Source: Flavobacteriaceae bacterium Ga0077528
Lineage (GTDB): Bacteria; Bacteroidota; Bacteroidia; Flavobacteriales; Flavobacteriaceae
Assembly (NCBI GenBank): GCA_001464475.1
Contig: LNDX01000010.1
Location: forward strand, 62,001 to 126,000
DNA length: 64,000 bases
Direction: 5' to 3'
Part shown: piece after piece, positions 45,725-54,031 of the stretch
How the letters are laid out: each line of letters starts with the position of its first letter
How positions within the stretch are numbered: the stretch's first letter is position 1
Translations under genes and position numbers: made by a program
The notes under the pieces: generated by a model
Database searches by the model: none
What the model was told of the DNA's origin: nothing
Seen by the model: the letters and a program-made list of their open reading frames with translations, nothing else

Positions 45725-45841
45725 TTATTTATCGTCTTTCTTTTTAGAAAATTTAAAAATCAACCAAACAAATCCAACGACAAAGTGAAGTAGAATTATT
45801 CCACCAACAACGTACATAAAAGTATTTGAATTGTCTCTCAT
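45725..45841 (-). CDS. Small single-pass membrane protein of 38 residues
   Basis: A 38-codon frame begins MRDNSNTFMYVVGG and has one strong membrane helix (about 9-29), then a lysine-rich tail FKFSKKKDDK that would face the cytoplasm. It lies directly upstream of the riboswitch on the same strand and divergent from the B12-binding lipoprotein. The clean helix followed by a positive tail is unlike random AT-rich sequence. I do not recognise a family. A role in the B12 uptake complex is only positional inference. Confidence 0.5.
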   Translation of the reverse strand: MRDNSNTFMYVVGGIILLHFVVGFVWLIFKFSKKKDDK

Positions 45842-45952
45842 GATTTTAATTTTCGTCAAAATTACATTACTTTAAAATCTGATTTTGCATCAAATGTTAC
45901 ACAAAAGTCAATTTGTAAAAACATTGTTTTACTTTTGCAAAAAAAATATTCA

Positions 45953-47089
45953 ATGTCGCGTTTTTTAAAATCCTTCTTTTGGTTACTAATTGTTTTCAGC
46001 TTTGTTCATTGCAAAAAAGAAGTTAGCAATGCCGATATAATAATTCCTGTAAACGAAGTAAAATATGCCAAAGGATTTTCAATTATAAACTATGAAGGGT
46101 TTTCTATTGTTAAGGTTTCTAATCCTTGGCCAGAGGCAAACAAAATCTACACTTACATTCTTAAAGAAAAAAACGGAATTGTTCCAGATTCTTTAAAAAA
46201 CAATCTTACAATAAATGTTCCTATAAAAAATATTGTGGTTACTTCTACCACTCATATTCCTTCATTAGAAATGCTTGGAGAAGAAAATTCTTTAATTGGT
46301 TTTCCAAATTTGAAGTACATTTCATCGCAAAAAGTTCGTGCCTTAATCGATGCAAAAAAAGTAAAAGAATTAGGAACCAATCAATCCTTAAATACCGAAG
46401 TTCTAATTGATTTACAACCTGAAGTCATTATTGGATATGGTTTAGATAACAGCAATCCAACATTAGACAACTTAGAAAAAAATGGTTTAAAAGTCTTACT
46501 AAATGGTGATTGGAATGAACAAACTCCGTTAGGAAAAGCAGAATGGATTAAGTTTTTTGGAGCATTATATGGCAAACAAGAATTGGCTAATAAAATATTT
46601 ACCAAAATTGAAAAAGACTATTTAAAAACATTAGAAATTGCTAAAAAAGCAACCACAAATCCAACAATATTAGCAGGTGATATGTTTGAAGATAAATGGT
46701 ATTTACCACAAGGTACAAGTTGGGGTTGTCAATTATTAAAAGAAGCTAAAGGCAACTATTTGTGGGCTGAGACAACTGGTACAGGAAGTTTATCGTTATC
46801 TTTTGAAACTGTTTTAGAAAAGGCAAAAGAAGCCGATTTATGGATTACATCAGGACAATTTGCTACTTTGAAGGAAATGACAAACGCTAATCCACATTAC
46901 GCACAATTTAGTGCATTTAAAAATAAAAATGTATATTCGTTTAGTGGAAGAAAAGGTAAAACTGGTGGTATTTTATACTATGAATTAGCTCCAAATAGAC
47001 CAGATATTGTCCTAAAAGATATTGTCAAAATACTACATCCCGAATTATTGACTGGTTACAAACCGTTCTTTTTTGAAAAATTGAAGTAG
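45953..47089 (+). CDS. btuF: Cobalamin ABC transporter substrate-binding lipoprotein (BtuF-like)
   Basis: I start at ATG 45953 (MSRFLKSFFWLLIVFSFVHC), where the lipobox Cys is about residue 20. The mature protein is a class III periplasmic binding protein with two lobes and a helical backbone (VVTSTTHIPSLEMLGEENSLIGFPN; EVIIGYGLDNSNPTLDNLEKNGLKVL; DLWITSGQFATLKEM). The family binds B12, heme or siderophores. The divergent cobalamin riboswitch and btuC/btuD downstream make B12 the best choice. Its gap to btuC (159 bases) contains a palindromic repeat. Confidence 0.85.
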   Translation: MSRFLKSFFWLLIVFSFVHCKKEVSNADIIIPVNEVKYAKGFSIINYEGFSIVKVSNPWPEANKIYTYILKEKNGIVPDSLKNNLTINVPIKNIVVTSTTHIPSLEMLGEENSLIGFPNLKYISSQKVRALIDAKKVKELGTNQSLNTEVLIDLQPEVIIGYGLDNSNPTLDNLEKNGLKVLLNGDWNEQTPLGKAEWIKFFGALYGKQELANKIFTKIEKDYLKTLEIAKKATTNPTILAGDMFEDKWYLPQGTSWGCQLLKEAKGNYLWAETTGTGSLSLSFETVLEKAKEADLWITSGQFATLKEMTNANPHYAQFSAFKNKNVYSFSGRKGKTGGILYYELAPNRPDIVLKDIVKILHPELLTGYKPFFFEKLK

Positions 47090-47160
47090 TTTTTCACACG
47101 AATTTCACGAATTATCACAAATTTATATGATCTTGAAATTTCACTAATTTTTATATTAAC

Positions 47161-47238
47161 TTTGTCATTTCGACCTTTTGGGAGAAATCACATAATCTGA
47201 AGTACTTTGTGAGATTCCTCGTTTCTTGGTATGACAAA
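47161..47238. repeat. REP-like palindromic intergenic repeat
   Basis: Ends TTTGTCAT (47161) and ATGACAAA (47231) are perfect inverted 8-mers. Inside, GGAGAAATCACA and TGTGAGATTCCTC pair imperfectly. This is the layout of a palindromic repeat type (GTCATTTCGAC...GAAATGAC) often seen between Flavobacterium genes. The unit ends 10 bases before the btuC ATG, between btuF and btuC. Confidence 0.7.
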
Positions 47239-47248
47239 AAATTAAAAA

Positions 47249-48274
47249 ATGTACAAAACTCGAAATACTTTTCTTTTTTCAATTTTGTCAATACTTTTGT
47301 TATTGACATTTTTATTAAATATTTCGTTCGGACAAGTTGCTATTCCTTTTAAAGAAGTTATCAAGAGTCTTTTTGGTTCTCATACAAGCAAAGAAACTTG
47401 GGAATATATCATAGTAAACTTTAGACTTCCAAAAGCAATAACTGCTATTTTGGTGGGAATTGGATTATCCATTTCAGGTTTATTAATGCAAACATTATTC
47501 AGAAATCCATTAGCTGGTCCTTATGTTTTGGGATTGAGTTCTGGTTCGAGTTTGGGAGTAGCTTTTGTAATTCTTGGAGCCGGAATTTTACCATTATCAT
47601 TAGCAGATTTTTTATTGTCTTCCTATGGAATAATTTTAGCTTCTTGCTTAGGAAGTTTTATGGTATTGTTATTGGTTTTAACCATCTCCAAATTCTTGCG
47701 CGACACCATGACTATTTTGATTGCAGGATTAATGTTCAGTAGTTTTGCAAGTGCTATTGTTTCTATTTTAACCTATTTTAGTTCAGCAGAAAAACTACAA
47801 AAATTTACTTTTTGGAGCATGGGAAGTATTGGAAATATTTCATGGCCAAACATACTTATTTTATTTATTGCAATTTGTATTGGTTTGTTAATCAGTTTGT
47901 TTTCTATTAAATCATTAGATGGTTTACTACTAGGTGAAAATTATGCCAAGAGTTTAGGCTTAAAAATCAAAAAATCAAGAAGAATGATTATTCTTGCTAC
48001 AAGTATTTTAGCAGGAAGTATCACGGCTTTTGCAGGACCAATTGCCTTTATTGGATTAGCAGTGCCACATTTGTCAAAACTTATTTTTCAAACCAGTAAT
48101 CATTTAGTTTTGTTTTGGGGAACAATAATAATCGGTGCAATTATTATGCTTTTTTGTGATATGGTTTCACAAATGCCAGGATTTGACCTTACATTACCGA
48201 TAAATGCTATAACTTCAATCATTGGTGCGCCAATTGTGATTTGGTTATTGGTTAGGAAGAATAGATTGGTTTAG
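47249..48274 (+). CDS. btuC: Cobalamin ABC transporter permease (BtuC/FecCD family)
   Basis: This 341-residue inner-membrane protein has about ten helices and the FecCD/BtuC family features VNFRLPKAITAILVGIGLSISGLLMQTLFRNPLAGPYVLGLSSGSSLG (about 51-98), the cytoplasmic coupling region SLGLKIKKSRRMIILAT, and GPIAFIGLAVPHLSKLI (about 271-287). It forms the channel with an ATPase dimer and receives substrate from the lipoprotein encoded upstream. The ATPase gene btuD lies downstream but is separated by a 0.59-kb insert. Confidence 0.92.
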   Translation: MYKTRNTFLFSILSILLLLTFLLNISFGQVAIPFKEVIKSLFGSHTSKETWEYIIVNFRLPKAITAILVGIGLSISGLLMQTLFRNPLAGPYVLGLSSGSSLGVAFVILGAGILPLSLADFLLSSYGIILASCLGSFMVLLLVLTISKFLRDTMTILIAGLMFSSFASAIVSILTYFSSAEKLQKFTFWSMGSIGNISWPNILILFIAICIGLLISLFSIKSLDGLLLGENYAKSLGLKIKKSRRMIILATSILAGSITAFAGPIAFIGLAVPHLSKLIFQTSNHLVLFWGTIIIGAIIMLFCDMVSQMPGFDLTLPINAITSIIGAPIVIWLLVRKNRLV

Positions 48275-48278
48275 TTTA

Positions 48279-48867
48279 AAACACATAGAGACATAGAAAA
48301 AATTGTTATAAAAAGAATTTGATAGGAAAATCATTGATTTTCATAGTTTCGTATTGAAATAGTAATCAAAGTAAAATAGTTTATGGTCACAAAAAAATAT
48401 TTAGACGATTTGACTTATGAAGTAATTGGTTCTGCAATTGAAGTACATAAAAATATTGGTAGAGGCCTTCTTGAAAGTGTATATCACCAATGTATGAAAG
48501 AAGAATTAAATTATAAAAAGATAAACTTTTTAACTGAACTAAAAGTTCCATTAATATATAAAGGTAAAGAACTTGAAGCTGATTTTCGTTGTGATTTGTT
48601 TGTAGAAAATTGTTTAATTTTAGAATTAAAATCGATTTTAAAATTAAATCCAATTTCTGAAGCACAACTACAAACTTATATGAAGCTTTTAAAAGCTCCT
48701 AAAGGAATTCTAATCAATTTTAATAGTTCAAATATTTTTAAAGAAGGTCAAAAAACATTTGTAAACGAATATTTTAGAAATTTAGCTGAAAAATAAAATC
48801 TATGATGAAACAAAGTTTCGACTATGTTTTCTTTTTAAAATAAACAAAACTATGTTACTATGTGTTT
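48279..48867. mobile_element. Putative single-gene cassette bounded by 18-bp inverted repeats
   Basis: AAACACATAGAGACATAG at 48279-48296 and its inverted copy CTATGTTACTATGTGTTT at 48850-48867 match at 16 of 18 positions. An AAAAAGAA block 13-14 bases inside each end is also shared. The unit begins 5 bases after the btuC stop and ends 12 bases before btuD, so it exactly fills what would normally be a short spacer in a btuC-btuD operon. It carries one gene, for a GxxExxY protein, and no transposase. It may be moved by another enzyme or be a decayed element. Confidence 0.6.
48383..48796 (+). CDS. GxxExxY family PD-(D/E)XK-like protein
   Basis: This 137-residue protein has the name-giving motif GRGLLESVY (about 27-35) and the rest of the PDDEXK_3 family pattern: ELKVPLIYKGKELEADFRCDLFVENCLILELKS (about 51-83), with Asp and ELK as candidate nuclease residues, then LQTYMKLLKAPKGILINF. 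The family resembles restriction-enzyme-like nucleases but no activity is established. The gene is the only cargo of a unit flanked by inverted repeats and interrupts the btuC-btuD order. Its composition is even more AT-rich than its neighbours. Confidence 0.9.
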   Translation: MVTKKYLDDLTYEVIGSAIEVHKNIGRGLLESVYHQCMKEELNYKKINFLTELKVPLIYKGKELEADFRCDLFVENCLILELKSILKLNPISEAQLQTYMKLLKAPKGILINFNSSNIFKEGQKTFVNEYFRNLAEK

Positions 48868-48878
48868 AAAAAATAAAA

Positions 48879-49664
48879 ATGAGTAATAACATTAACATAC
48901 TTACAACCACAAATCTTTCGATTGGATACAAGTCTAAATCGACAGAAAATGTTATTGCTAAAAACCTCAACTTGAAACTACAAGAAGGAAAACTAATTTC
49001 TTTAATCGGCGAAAATGGAATTGGAAAATCAACTCTTTTAAGAACGCTTTCAGGACTTAAAAAACCATTAGATGGTTCAATTCATTTAAATGATATAAAC
49101 CTCAATAACTTCAATCAAATTGATTTAGCCAAAAATTTAAGTTTAGTTTTAACAGAAAAATTACCTCCAAGCAACTTGACTGTTTTTGAACTAATCGCTC
49201 TGGGCAGACAACCTTACACCAATTGGATAGGAAAATTAACTTCTGAAGACTTTGAAAAAATAAATGAGGCAATTCATTTAACTCAAATTGAACATTTAGC
49301 TACTAAAAAGTATTACGAAATCAGTGATGGACAATTTCAAAATGTACTTGTAGCAAGAGCCTTAGCACAAGACACACCTTTGATTATTCTTGACGAACCT
49401 TCAACCCATTTAGATTTATTTCATAAAGTATCGTTGTTCAAATTATTAAAAAAGCTAGCTACTGAGTCGAATAAATGTATTTTGTTTTCAACTCATGATA
49501 TTGATTTAGCGATTCAATTGTCTGATGAAATGATAGTTATGACAGAGAATTTAGTCATTCAAGATCAACCTTGTAATTTAATTTCAAAAGGCGTTTTTAA
49601 TACTCTTTTTAAGGATGAAAACATACAATTTGATAGTGAGCGCGGTAAATTTATTATCAAATAA
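48879..49664 (+). CDS. btuD: Cobalamin ABC transporter ATPase (BtuD-like)
   Basis: This 261-residue ATPase has Walker A GENGIGKST (about 43-51), a Q-loop region, the signature in variant form ISDGQFQNV, Walker B PLIILDEPSTHLD (about 167-179) and the switch His in STHDID. It powers import through the BtuC permease encoded before the inserted GxxExxY unit. Distance to btuC (604 bases) is unusual for this operon. The downstream dienelactone hydrolase gene is probably separate. Confidence 0.9.
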   Translation: MSNNINILTTTNLSIGYKSKSTENVIAKNLNLKLQEGKLISLIGENGIGKSTLLRTLSGLKKPLDGSIHLNDINLNNFNQIDLAKNLSLVLTEKLPPSNLTVFELIALGRQPYTNWIGKLTSEDFEKINEAIHLTQIEHLATKKYYEISDGQFQNVLVARALAQDTPLIILDEPSTHLDLFHKVSLFKLLKKLATESNKCILFSTHDIDLAIQLSDEMIVMTENLVIQDQPCNLISKGVFNTLFKDENIQFDSERGKFIIK

Positions 49665-49727
49665 TTATGATTTGTTTTAATTCATAAACTAATTCGAAAA
49701 TTTACTTTTGTTTAAAAATAATCAACC

Positions 49728-50489
49728 ATGAAAAATCTATCCATATTTCTTTTTGCTCTTACAATGATTAGTTCTCAAGCACAACAAGCGGTTTCTTATA
49801 ATGATGAAAATCAAAAATTGGAAGGAATAGTTGCTGTTCCTGAAAAGAAAATTACTAATGGTAACGCCGTTTTACTTCTACCAGCATGGATGGGAATTGA
49901 TAACAATGCAAAAGAGAATGCTGCTGAATTAGCAAAACTAGGATACCTAACATTTGTTGCAGACATATACGGAGTTGATAAAAGACCCACAAATCCGAGC
50001 GAGGCTGGAAAATTGGCAGGTTTCTACAAAAAAAATATCAAAGAATACCAAAAAAGAATTCAATTAGCATTAAACGAACTAATAAAACAAGGTGCAAATC
50101 CTGATAAAATTGCAGTTATTGGTTATTGCTTTGGAGGAACTGGAGCTATTGAAGCTGCAAGAACAAACATGAATGTAAGAGGTGTTGTATCATTCCATGG
50201 AGGATTAGGCAGAGATGCGTCAAGAACAATTGAACCAATCAAAACTAAAGTTTTAATACTTCATGGCGCAGATGATTTTTATGTTCCAGAAACAGAAATC
50301 AAAGCTTTTCAAGACGAAATGAGAACTGCAAAAGCCGATTGGCAAATGGTTTATTATGCAAACTCAGTTCATGCCTTTACTCACAAAGATGCAGGGAATG
50401 ACAACAGTAAAGGTGCTGCTTACAATGAAAAAGCTGCAATGCGTTCTTGGGAAGCAATGAAAGTGTTTTTTGAAGAAATATTTAGATAA
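49728..50489 (+). CDS. Secreted dienelactone hydrolase family protein
   Basis: A signal peptide (to about 18) precedes an alpha/beta hydrolase domain of the dienelactone hydrolase family. The nucleophile is Cys134 in GYCFGGTG, the acid is Asp182/183 in HGADDFYVP and the His is His215 in NSVHAFTH. A cysteine nucleophile is characteristic of this family. Being exported it cannot take part in cytoplasmic aromatic breakdown; the natural ester substrate is unknown. It has its own TACTTTTG promoter element 15 bases before the ATG. Confidence 0.88.
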   Translation: MKNLSIFLFALTMISSQAQQAVSYNDENQKLEGIVAVPEKKITNGNAVLLLPAWMGIDNNAKENAAELAKLGYLTFVADIYGVDKRPTNPSEAGKLAGFYKKNIKEYQKRIQLALNELIKQGANPDKIAVIGYCFGGTGAIEAARTNMNVRGVVSFHGGLGRDASRTIEPIKTKVLILHGADDFYVPETEIKAFQDEMRTAKADWQMVYYANSVHAFTHKDAGNDNSKGAAYNEKAAMRSWEAMKVFFEEIFR

Positions 50490-51317
50490 CTAGAAGTTAC
50501 TCTTTTCAAATCTAACCCGGTAAACACGCATAAGTTGCTCTAATTTTTCTGGAGTAATCGCCAATTCATCTATGTGATATTCCTGATGTTTATTGCGATA
50601 ATTGAAAACTAAATAATAGTTTACATGCTTACCGCTTCGTCTCATATCAACATATTCATTGTCAATAAATTCCCATTCCATTAAACTTGATTTATAGAAT
50701 TGAATTCCTTTAGAGTTGATACTAATTTGAGGTTGATTATTAATCAATTTAGGAATTGAAGTGTAGAAAAAGTATAGTCCTAATCCAAGAAAAAACAAGT
50801 AATAATAATCTTTCGAATTCTCCATTAGAACATAAACACCAACAGATAAACATAGAATTCCAAAAACAATTCCGATCGCAATAGTAGCTTTAGAATAATG
50901 AATGAGCGTTTCTTTCGGAACATTTATATCATCATGATATACATCTTTTTCTAGAAATTTTCTTTCAAGAAGTTTTAATTTTTGCTTTTGCTCATAATTG
51001 ATAATTTCGGTTTTATTAAACCAACTATCATCTTTCCAAATTAAATTATTTTGAATGGCTTTTCGTTTTAATTCATGAACATTTCTAACATTTTCAAAAG
51101 CCCAAATTTTCCATTCAACAACAAAATAACTCCAAGCTAGCCAAGCTAATAAAAATCCTCCAACAGCAAAAACTGCCATCATCCAATCTTCAATTAATTC
51201 GATAGTTTTTAGATAAACTCCTACTCCAATAAAAACTAAAATAAGAAATAAAGGAAGGTAAACCAACTTGATTTTACCTTTGCTTAATGCTTGCTGAACG
51301 GTTATATTTTCTCTCAT
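50490..51317 (-). CDS. Membrane protein with C-terminal PH-like domain
   Basis: This 275-residue protein has four predicted membrane helices, two near the N-terminus (about 17-37 and 44-66) and two in the middle (about 146-168 and 172-190). Its last 80 residues (ISINSKGIQFYKSSLMEWEFIDNEYVDM...ITPEKLEQLMRVYRVRF) match the C-terminus of the shorter protein encoded at 51320, so the two are paralogs. It is 2 bases from that gene and forms an operon with it and trmL. The function is unknown. Confidence 0.75.
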   Translation of the reverse strand: MRENITVQQALSKGKIKLVYLPLFLILVFIGVGVYLKTIELIEDWMMAVFAVGGFLLAWLAWSYFVVEWKIWAFENVRNVHELKRKAIQNNLIWKDDSWFNKTEIINYEQKQKLKLLERKFLEKDVYHDDINVPKETLIHYSKATIAIGIVFGILCLSVGVYVLMENSKDYYYLFFLGLGLYFFYTSIPKLINNQPQISINSKGIQFYKSSLMEWEFIDNEYVDMRRSGKHVNYYLVFNYRNKHQEYHIDELAITPEKLEQLMRVYRVRFEKSNF

Positions 51318-51319
51318 AA

Positions 51320-51802
51320 TTAATTTAATTCTATTTCATTATTTCTAACAAACCTTTCTCGATGAATTTTAACCGATTTCATCAACTCAAATGGACTAAA
51401 GTTAAAATCATCAGCATTAAATTTATAACTTTTATGCAATTCAATATCATAAAATTCAAAAAAAGAAAGGCGTCCTCTGTTAACTTTAACGTAAGTTATT
51501 CTTTCATTTTTTATTGAAGCCCATGATATTAAAGATTTATTTTTGACTTGAATACCTTCTGAATTAACTCTTAATTGTATTCTATCCCATTCAAGTAAAA
51601 AGTGAAAGTTTTTTTGAAATAAAAATCCAGAAGCAATAAATAGTAAAATTGAAACAATAAAAAGATTTACAAATAAAAGATAAAATCCAACCAAAATGAA
51701 TAGTAAAAAAACAACAACTTTAAATATCGTGTTAGATCTTGAATAATAAACCAAAGTTTCCTCTGAATACCACAAATTATTTAAGTCAATTCCTGGTCTC
51801 AT
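51320..51802 (-). CDS. Membrane protein, shorter paralog of its neighbour
   Basis: This 160-residue protein has two adjacent membrane helices (about 27-66) and a C-terminal PH-like domain (LRVNSEGIQVKNKSLISWASIKNERITYV...SPFELMKSVKIHRERF) that corresponds to the C-terminus of the 275-residue protein downstream. The gene lies 3 bases after trmL. The pair probably arose by duplication and may work together. No function can be assigned. Confidence 0.72.
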   Translation of the reverse strand: MRPGIDLNNLWYSEETLVYYSRSNTIFKVVVFLLFILVGFYLLFVNLFIVSILLFIASGFLFQKNFHFLLEWDRIQLRVNSEGIQVKNKSLISWASIKNERITYVKVNRGRLSFFEFYDIELHKSYKFNADDFNFSPFELMKSVKIHRERFVRNNEIELN

Positions 51803-51805
51803 ACT

Positions 51806-52258
51806 TTATTTCAAATTAATTTGCCTTTTTGCCTCACCTACCACAAATGCTACCGAATTAGCAATGTTATAACTTCTAATCAAATTGGACATAGGAATCG
51901 TTAAATGATTTTCAAATTTAGCTAAAACTTCTTGAGATAAACCAACACTTTCTTTTCCGAATACTAACCAATCTTCATCCTGAAATTCGACTTCATAAAT
52001 AGATTTTGAAGCATGTGAACTCATTAAAAAAACTCTTGATTTATCTTTTATTTGAGTCATCCATTCCTCAACGTTTTGGTATTCTGTAACGTCCAAATGC
52101 ACCCAATAATCTAATCCGGAACGCTTCAAATTTTTGTCATTAATAACAAATCCAAATGGATGGATTAAATGCAATCGACTTTCGGTTCCAACGCTCAAAC
52201 GTCCGATATTTCCTGTATTATTTGGGATTTCTGGTTCTACTAAAACTATGTTTAACAT
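51806..52258 (-). CDS. trmL: tRNA (cytidine(34)-2'-O)-methyltransferase
   Basis: This 150-residue SPOUT-class enzyme 2'-O-methylates the wobble base of tRNA-Leu, using SAM. Motifs are complete: LNIVLVEPEIPNNTGNIGRL (about 2-21), KRSGLDYW, LVFGKESVGLSQEVL (about 95-109) and IPMSNLIRSYNIANSVAFVVGEAKRQ, which includes the SAM-binding knot. It lies between a pseudouridine synthase gene and the membrane-protein pair on the same strand. Confidence 0.94.
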   Translation of the reverse strand: MLNIVLVEPEIPNNTGNIGRLSVGTESRLHLIHPFGFVINDKNLKRSGLDYWVHLDVTEYQNVEEWMTQIKDKSRVFLMSSHASKSIYEVEFQDEDWLVFGKESVGLSQEVLAKFENHLTIPMSNLIRSYNIANSVAFVVGEAKRQINLK

Positions 52259-52278
52259 TAAATTAGATTATTAGATTT

Positions 52279-52848
52279 TTAGACATTAAAATTTTCAACT
52301 TCTAGAACTTCTCCTGGATTTAAATCATTTAAATAGATGTTTCCAACTCGAACTCTGACCAACCTTAAAGTTGGAAAACCAACAGCCGAGGTCATTTTTC
52401 TAACTTGTCGAAATTTGCCTTCGTTAATGGTCATTGAAAGCCATGATGTTGGTCCATGGCGTTCATCTCGAATTTTTTTGGCACGTTCAGGAAAATTTGG
52501 GATTTCATTTAAAATATGAGCAGTACATTTTTTGGTTAAATACTTCTTTCCGTTAAAACCAATTAAAACGCCTTTTTTTAATTCTTCAATAGCTTCTTGA
52601 GTTACAATTCCGTCGACTTGGACATAATATTCTTTTTCTACTTTTTTACTTCGAACAATTTCGCTCATCATTCCATCTGTTGTCAACAAAAGTAGTCCTT
52701 CTGAATCTTCATCTAATCTGCCAATAGCCATTGTATGCTCTGGAAAATCATACAACTCACCGAGTAACTTTTTTGGTCTTTTGAGTTCGTAAATAAACTG
52801 ACTCAAATAGCCATAAGGTTTGTAAATTAAGAAATGTTGATGATTCAT
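52279..52848 (-). CDS. Pseudouridine synthase, RluE-like
   Basis: This 189-residue RsuA/RluB/RluE-family enzyme isomerises uridine to pseudouridine in rRNA. The catalytic Asp is in AIGRLDEDSEGLLLLTTDG (about 41-59), preceded by FLIYKPYGYLSQF and followed by WLSMTINEGKFRQVRKM and LRLVRVRVGNIYL. There is no N-terminal S4 domain, and the short length matches RluE (23S rRNA U2457 in E. coli). The target position is inferred from that similarity. Confidence 0.9.
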   Translation of the reverse strand: MNHQHFLIYKPYGYLSQFIYELKRPKKLLGELYDFPEHTMAIGRLDEDSEGLLLLTTDGMMSEIVRSKKVEKEYYVQVDGIVTQEAIEELKKGVLIGFNGKKYLTKKCTAHILNEIPNFPERAKKIRDERHGPTSWLSMTINEGKFRQVRKMTSAVGFPTLRLVRVRVGNIYLNDLNPGEVLEVENFNV

Positions 52849-52864
52849 ATAATAGGTGTAAAAA

Positions 52865-52896
52865 TAAAAAAGACTATCTAATTTTCATAGATAGCC
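52865..52896 (-). terminator. Rho-independent terminator
   Basis: On the minus strand GGCTATCTA and TAGATAGTC form a 9-bp stem (one G-T pair), followed by TTTTTT. It ends the DUF4476 gene and separates it from the pseudouridine synthase gene. Confidence 0.85.
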
Positions 52897-52917
52897 TTTT
52901 CTAATTTGAAAAAATTA

Positions 52918-53910
52918 TTATTGACGACTCTGAACGTAATCAGATAACTCATCTACATTACTACTAAATGAAAAAATTGCATTTAGTTTGAAATAATTTC
53001 TTGGTTCAATACAATAATCGTAAGCAAATTTCGCAAACTCTAATTTATTATCTTCAAAACTAAATGTATTTGCAATTTGAATAATTTGGTCAACATTCAA
53101 ACAATTTGCAGTAATAACTTGTTTTGCTGTTTTTAGCTGTGTATCTTCAAAACTCTGAGCTTTAATTGTACTTAAAGCAGCGTTAAAATCTCTTGGTGTC
53201 ATACATGAATTACCTCCACAACCTCTTATTGGTTGTTGTCTTATTGGTTGATTCACAACAGGAGCATTTGTAACAACTCCAGTGTGTGTTGTAGTTGTTG
53301 TAGTTTGAGTAACAACTTCACCTCCCATAGAATCATTAATTGAAATTCCCATATTAACTCCACCAATATTTACACCAACTCCAACATTAGTTCCTCCTGT
53401 TTGAGTAGTTGTGGTTGTTGTAGTTTGTGACACTCCACCAACTGGCTGTGAAACAACCACTGGCTGAGTAACAACAACTTGTTGTGGCTGACCATAATGA
53501 ACCACATGAACATTTGAAGAAGGTACAAAATTTGGCTGAACAGGGATCATAGAGAAAAAGTTCATTTTCATCTTGGTTTTGTTATTCTTATCCCTTTTTA
53601 TTTTGTAAGTTACGTCAGAAAAATGACCATCTACATCGGCAATCATCAAATTATTTTTTGAAATTTCTGTCAAAGTTTGATCTTGAAATTTAATTTTGGC
53701 ATTGTAGTAAGGTTGATTCAAATCTTCTACACGCAAATTTGTTTGTGGTGTATCGTTTATTACTTCACCATTAAGAATCAATGTAAATTTATCTCCATCT
53801 TCAGAGAAAATAGTTAAATGTCCTACTGGACCTTGTCCAAATTGAGCAAAAGAAACAGAAGAACAAATAATAAAAGCTAAAAGAGTAATTTTTCTAATCA
53901 TAATTTTCAT
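52918..53910 (-). CDS. DUF4476 secreted protein
   Basis: The signal peptide ends near SSVSFAQ. The start may be the ATG given or one three codons later (53901), which better fits the TATATTTG promoter element at 53931-53924. The N-terminal half is a beta-rich domain (HLTIFSEDGDKFTLILNGEVIND). The middle (about 140-225) is a low-complexity linker with runs of Thr, Val and Gln. The last 95 residues form DUF4476 (MTPRDFNAALSTIKAQSFEDTQLKTAKQ...NYFKLNAIFSFSSNVDELSDYV). It is exported; the function is unknown. Confidence 0.88.
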   Translation of the reverse strand: MKIMIRKITLLAFIICSSVSFAQFGQGPVGHLTIFSEDGDKFTLILNGEVINDTPQTNLRVEDLNQPYYNAKIKFQDQTLTEISKNNLMIADVDGHFSDVTYKIKRDKNNKTKMKMNFFSMIPVQPNFVPSSNVHVVHYGQPQQVVVTQPVVVSQPVGGVSQTTTTTTTQTGGTNVGVGVNIGGVNMGISINDSMGGEVVTQTTTTTTHTGVVTNAPVVNQPIRQQPIRGCGGNSCMTPRDFNAALSTIKAQSFEDTQLKTAKQVITANCLNVDQIIQIANTFSFEDNKLEFAKFAYDYCIEPRNYFKLNAIFSFSSNVDELSDYVQSRQ

Positions 53911-54031
53911 TTTTTAGTTATTGCAAATATAATTTTTATTTTTCTAATTTTAAATTTTCAAAAATAATGCCAAAAAAATTAAAATAATTAACACAAACTA
54001 TGTACATTTAAACTCTTATAATAAGCCAAAA

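Noticed and set aside
48879..49664. btuD as a siderophore ATPase
   Set aside because: The motif set fits either, but the cobalamin riboswitch on btuB and the gene order make B12 the better supported substrate.
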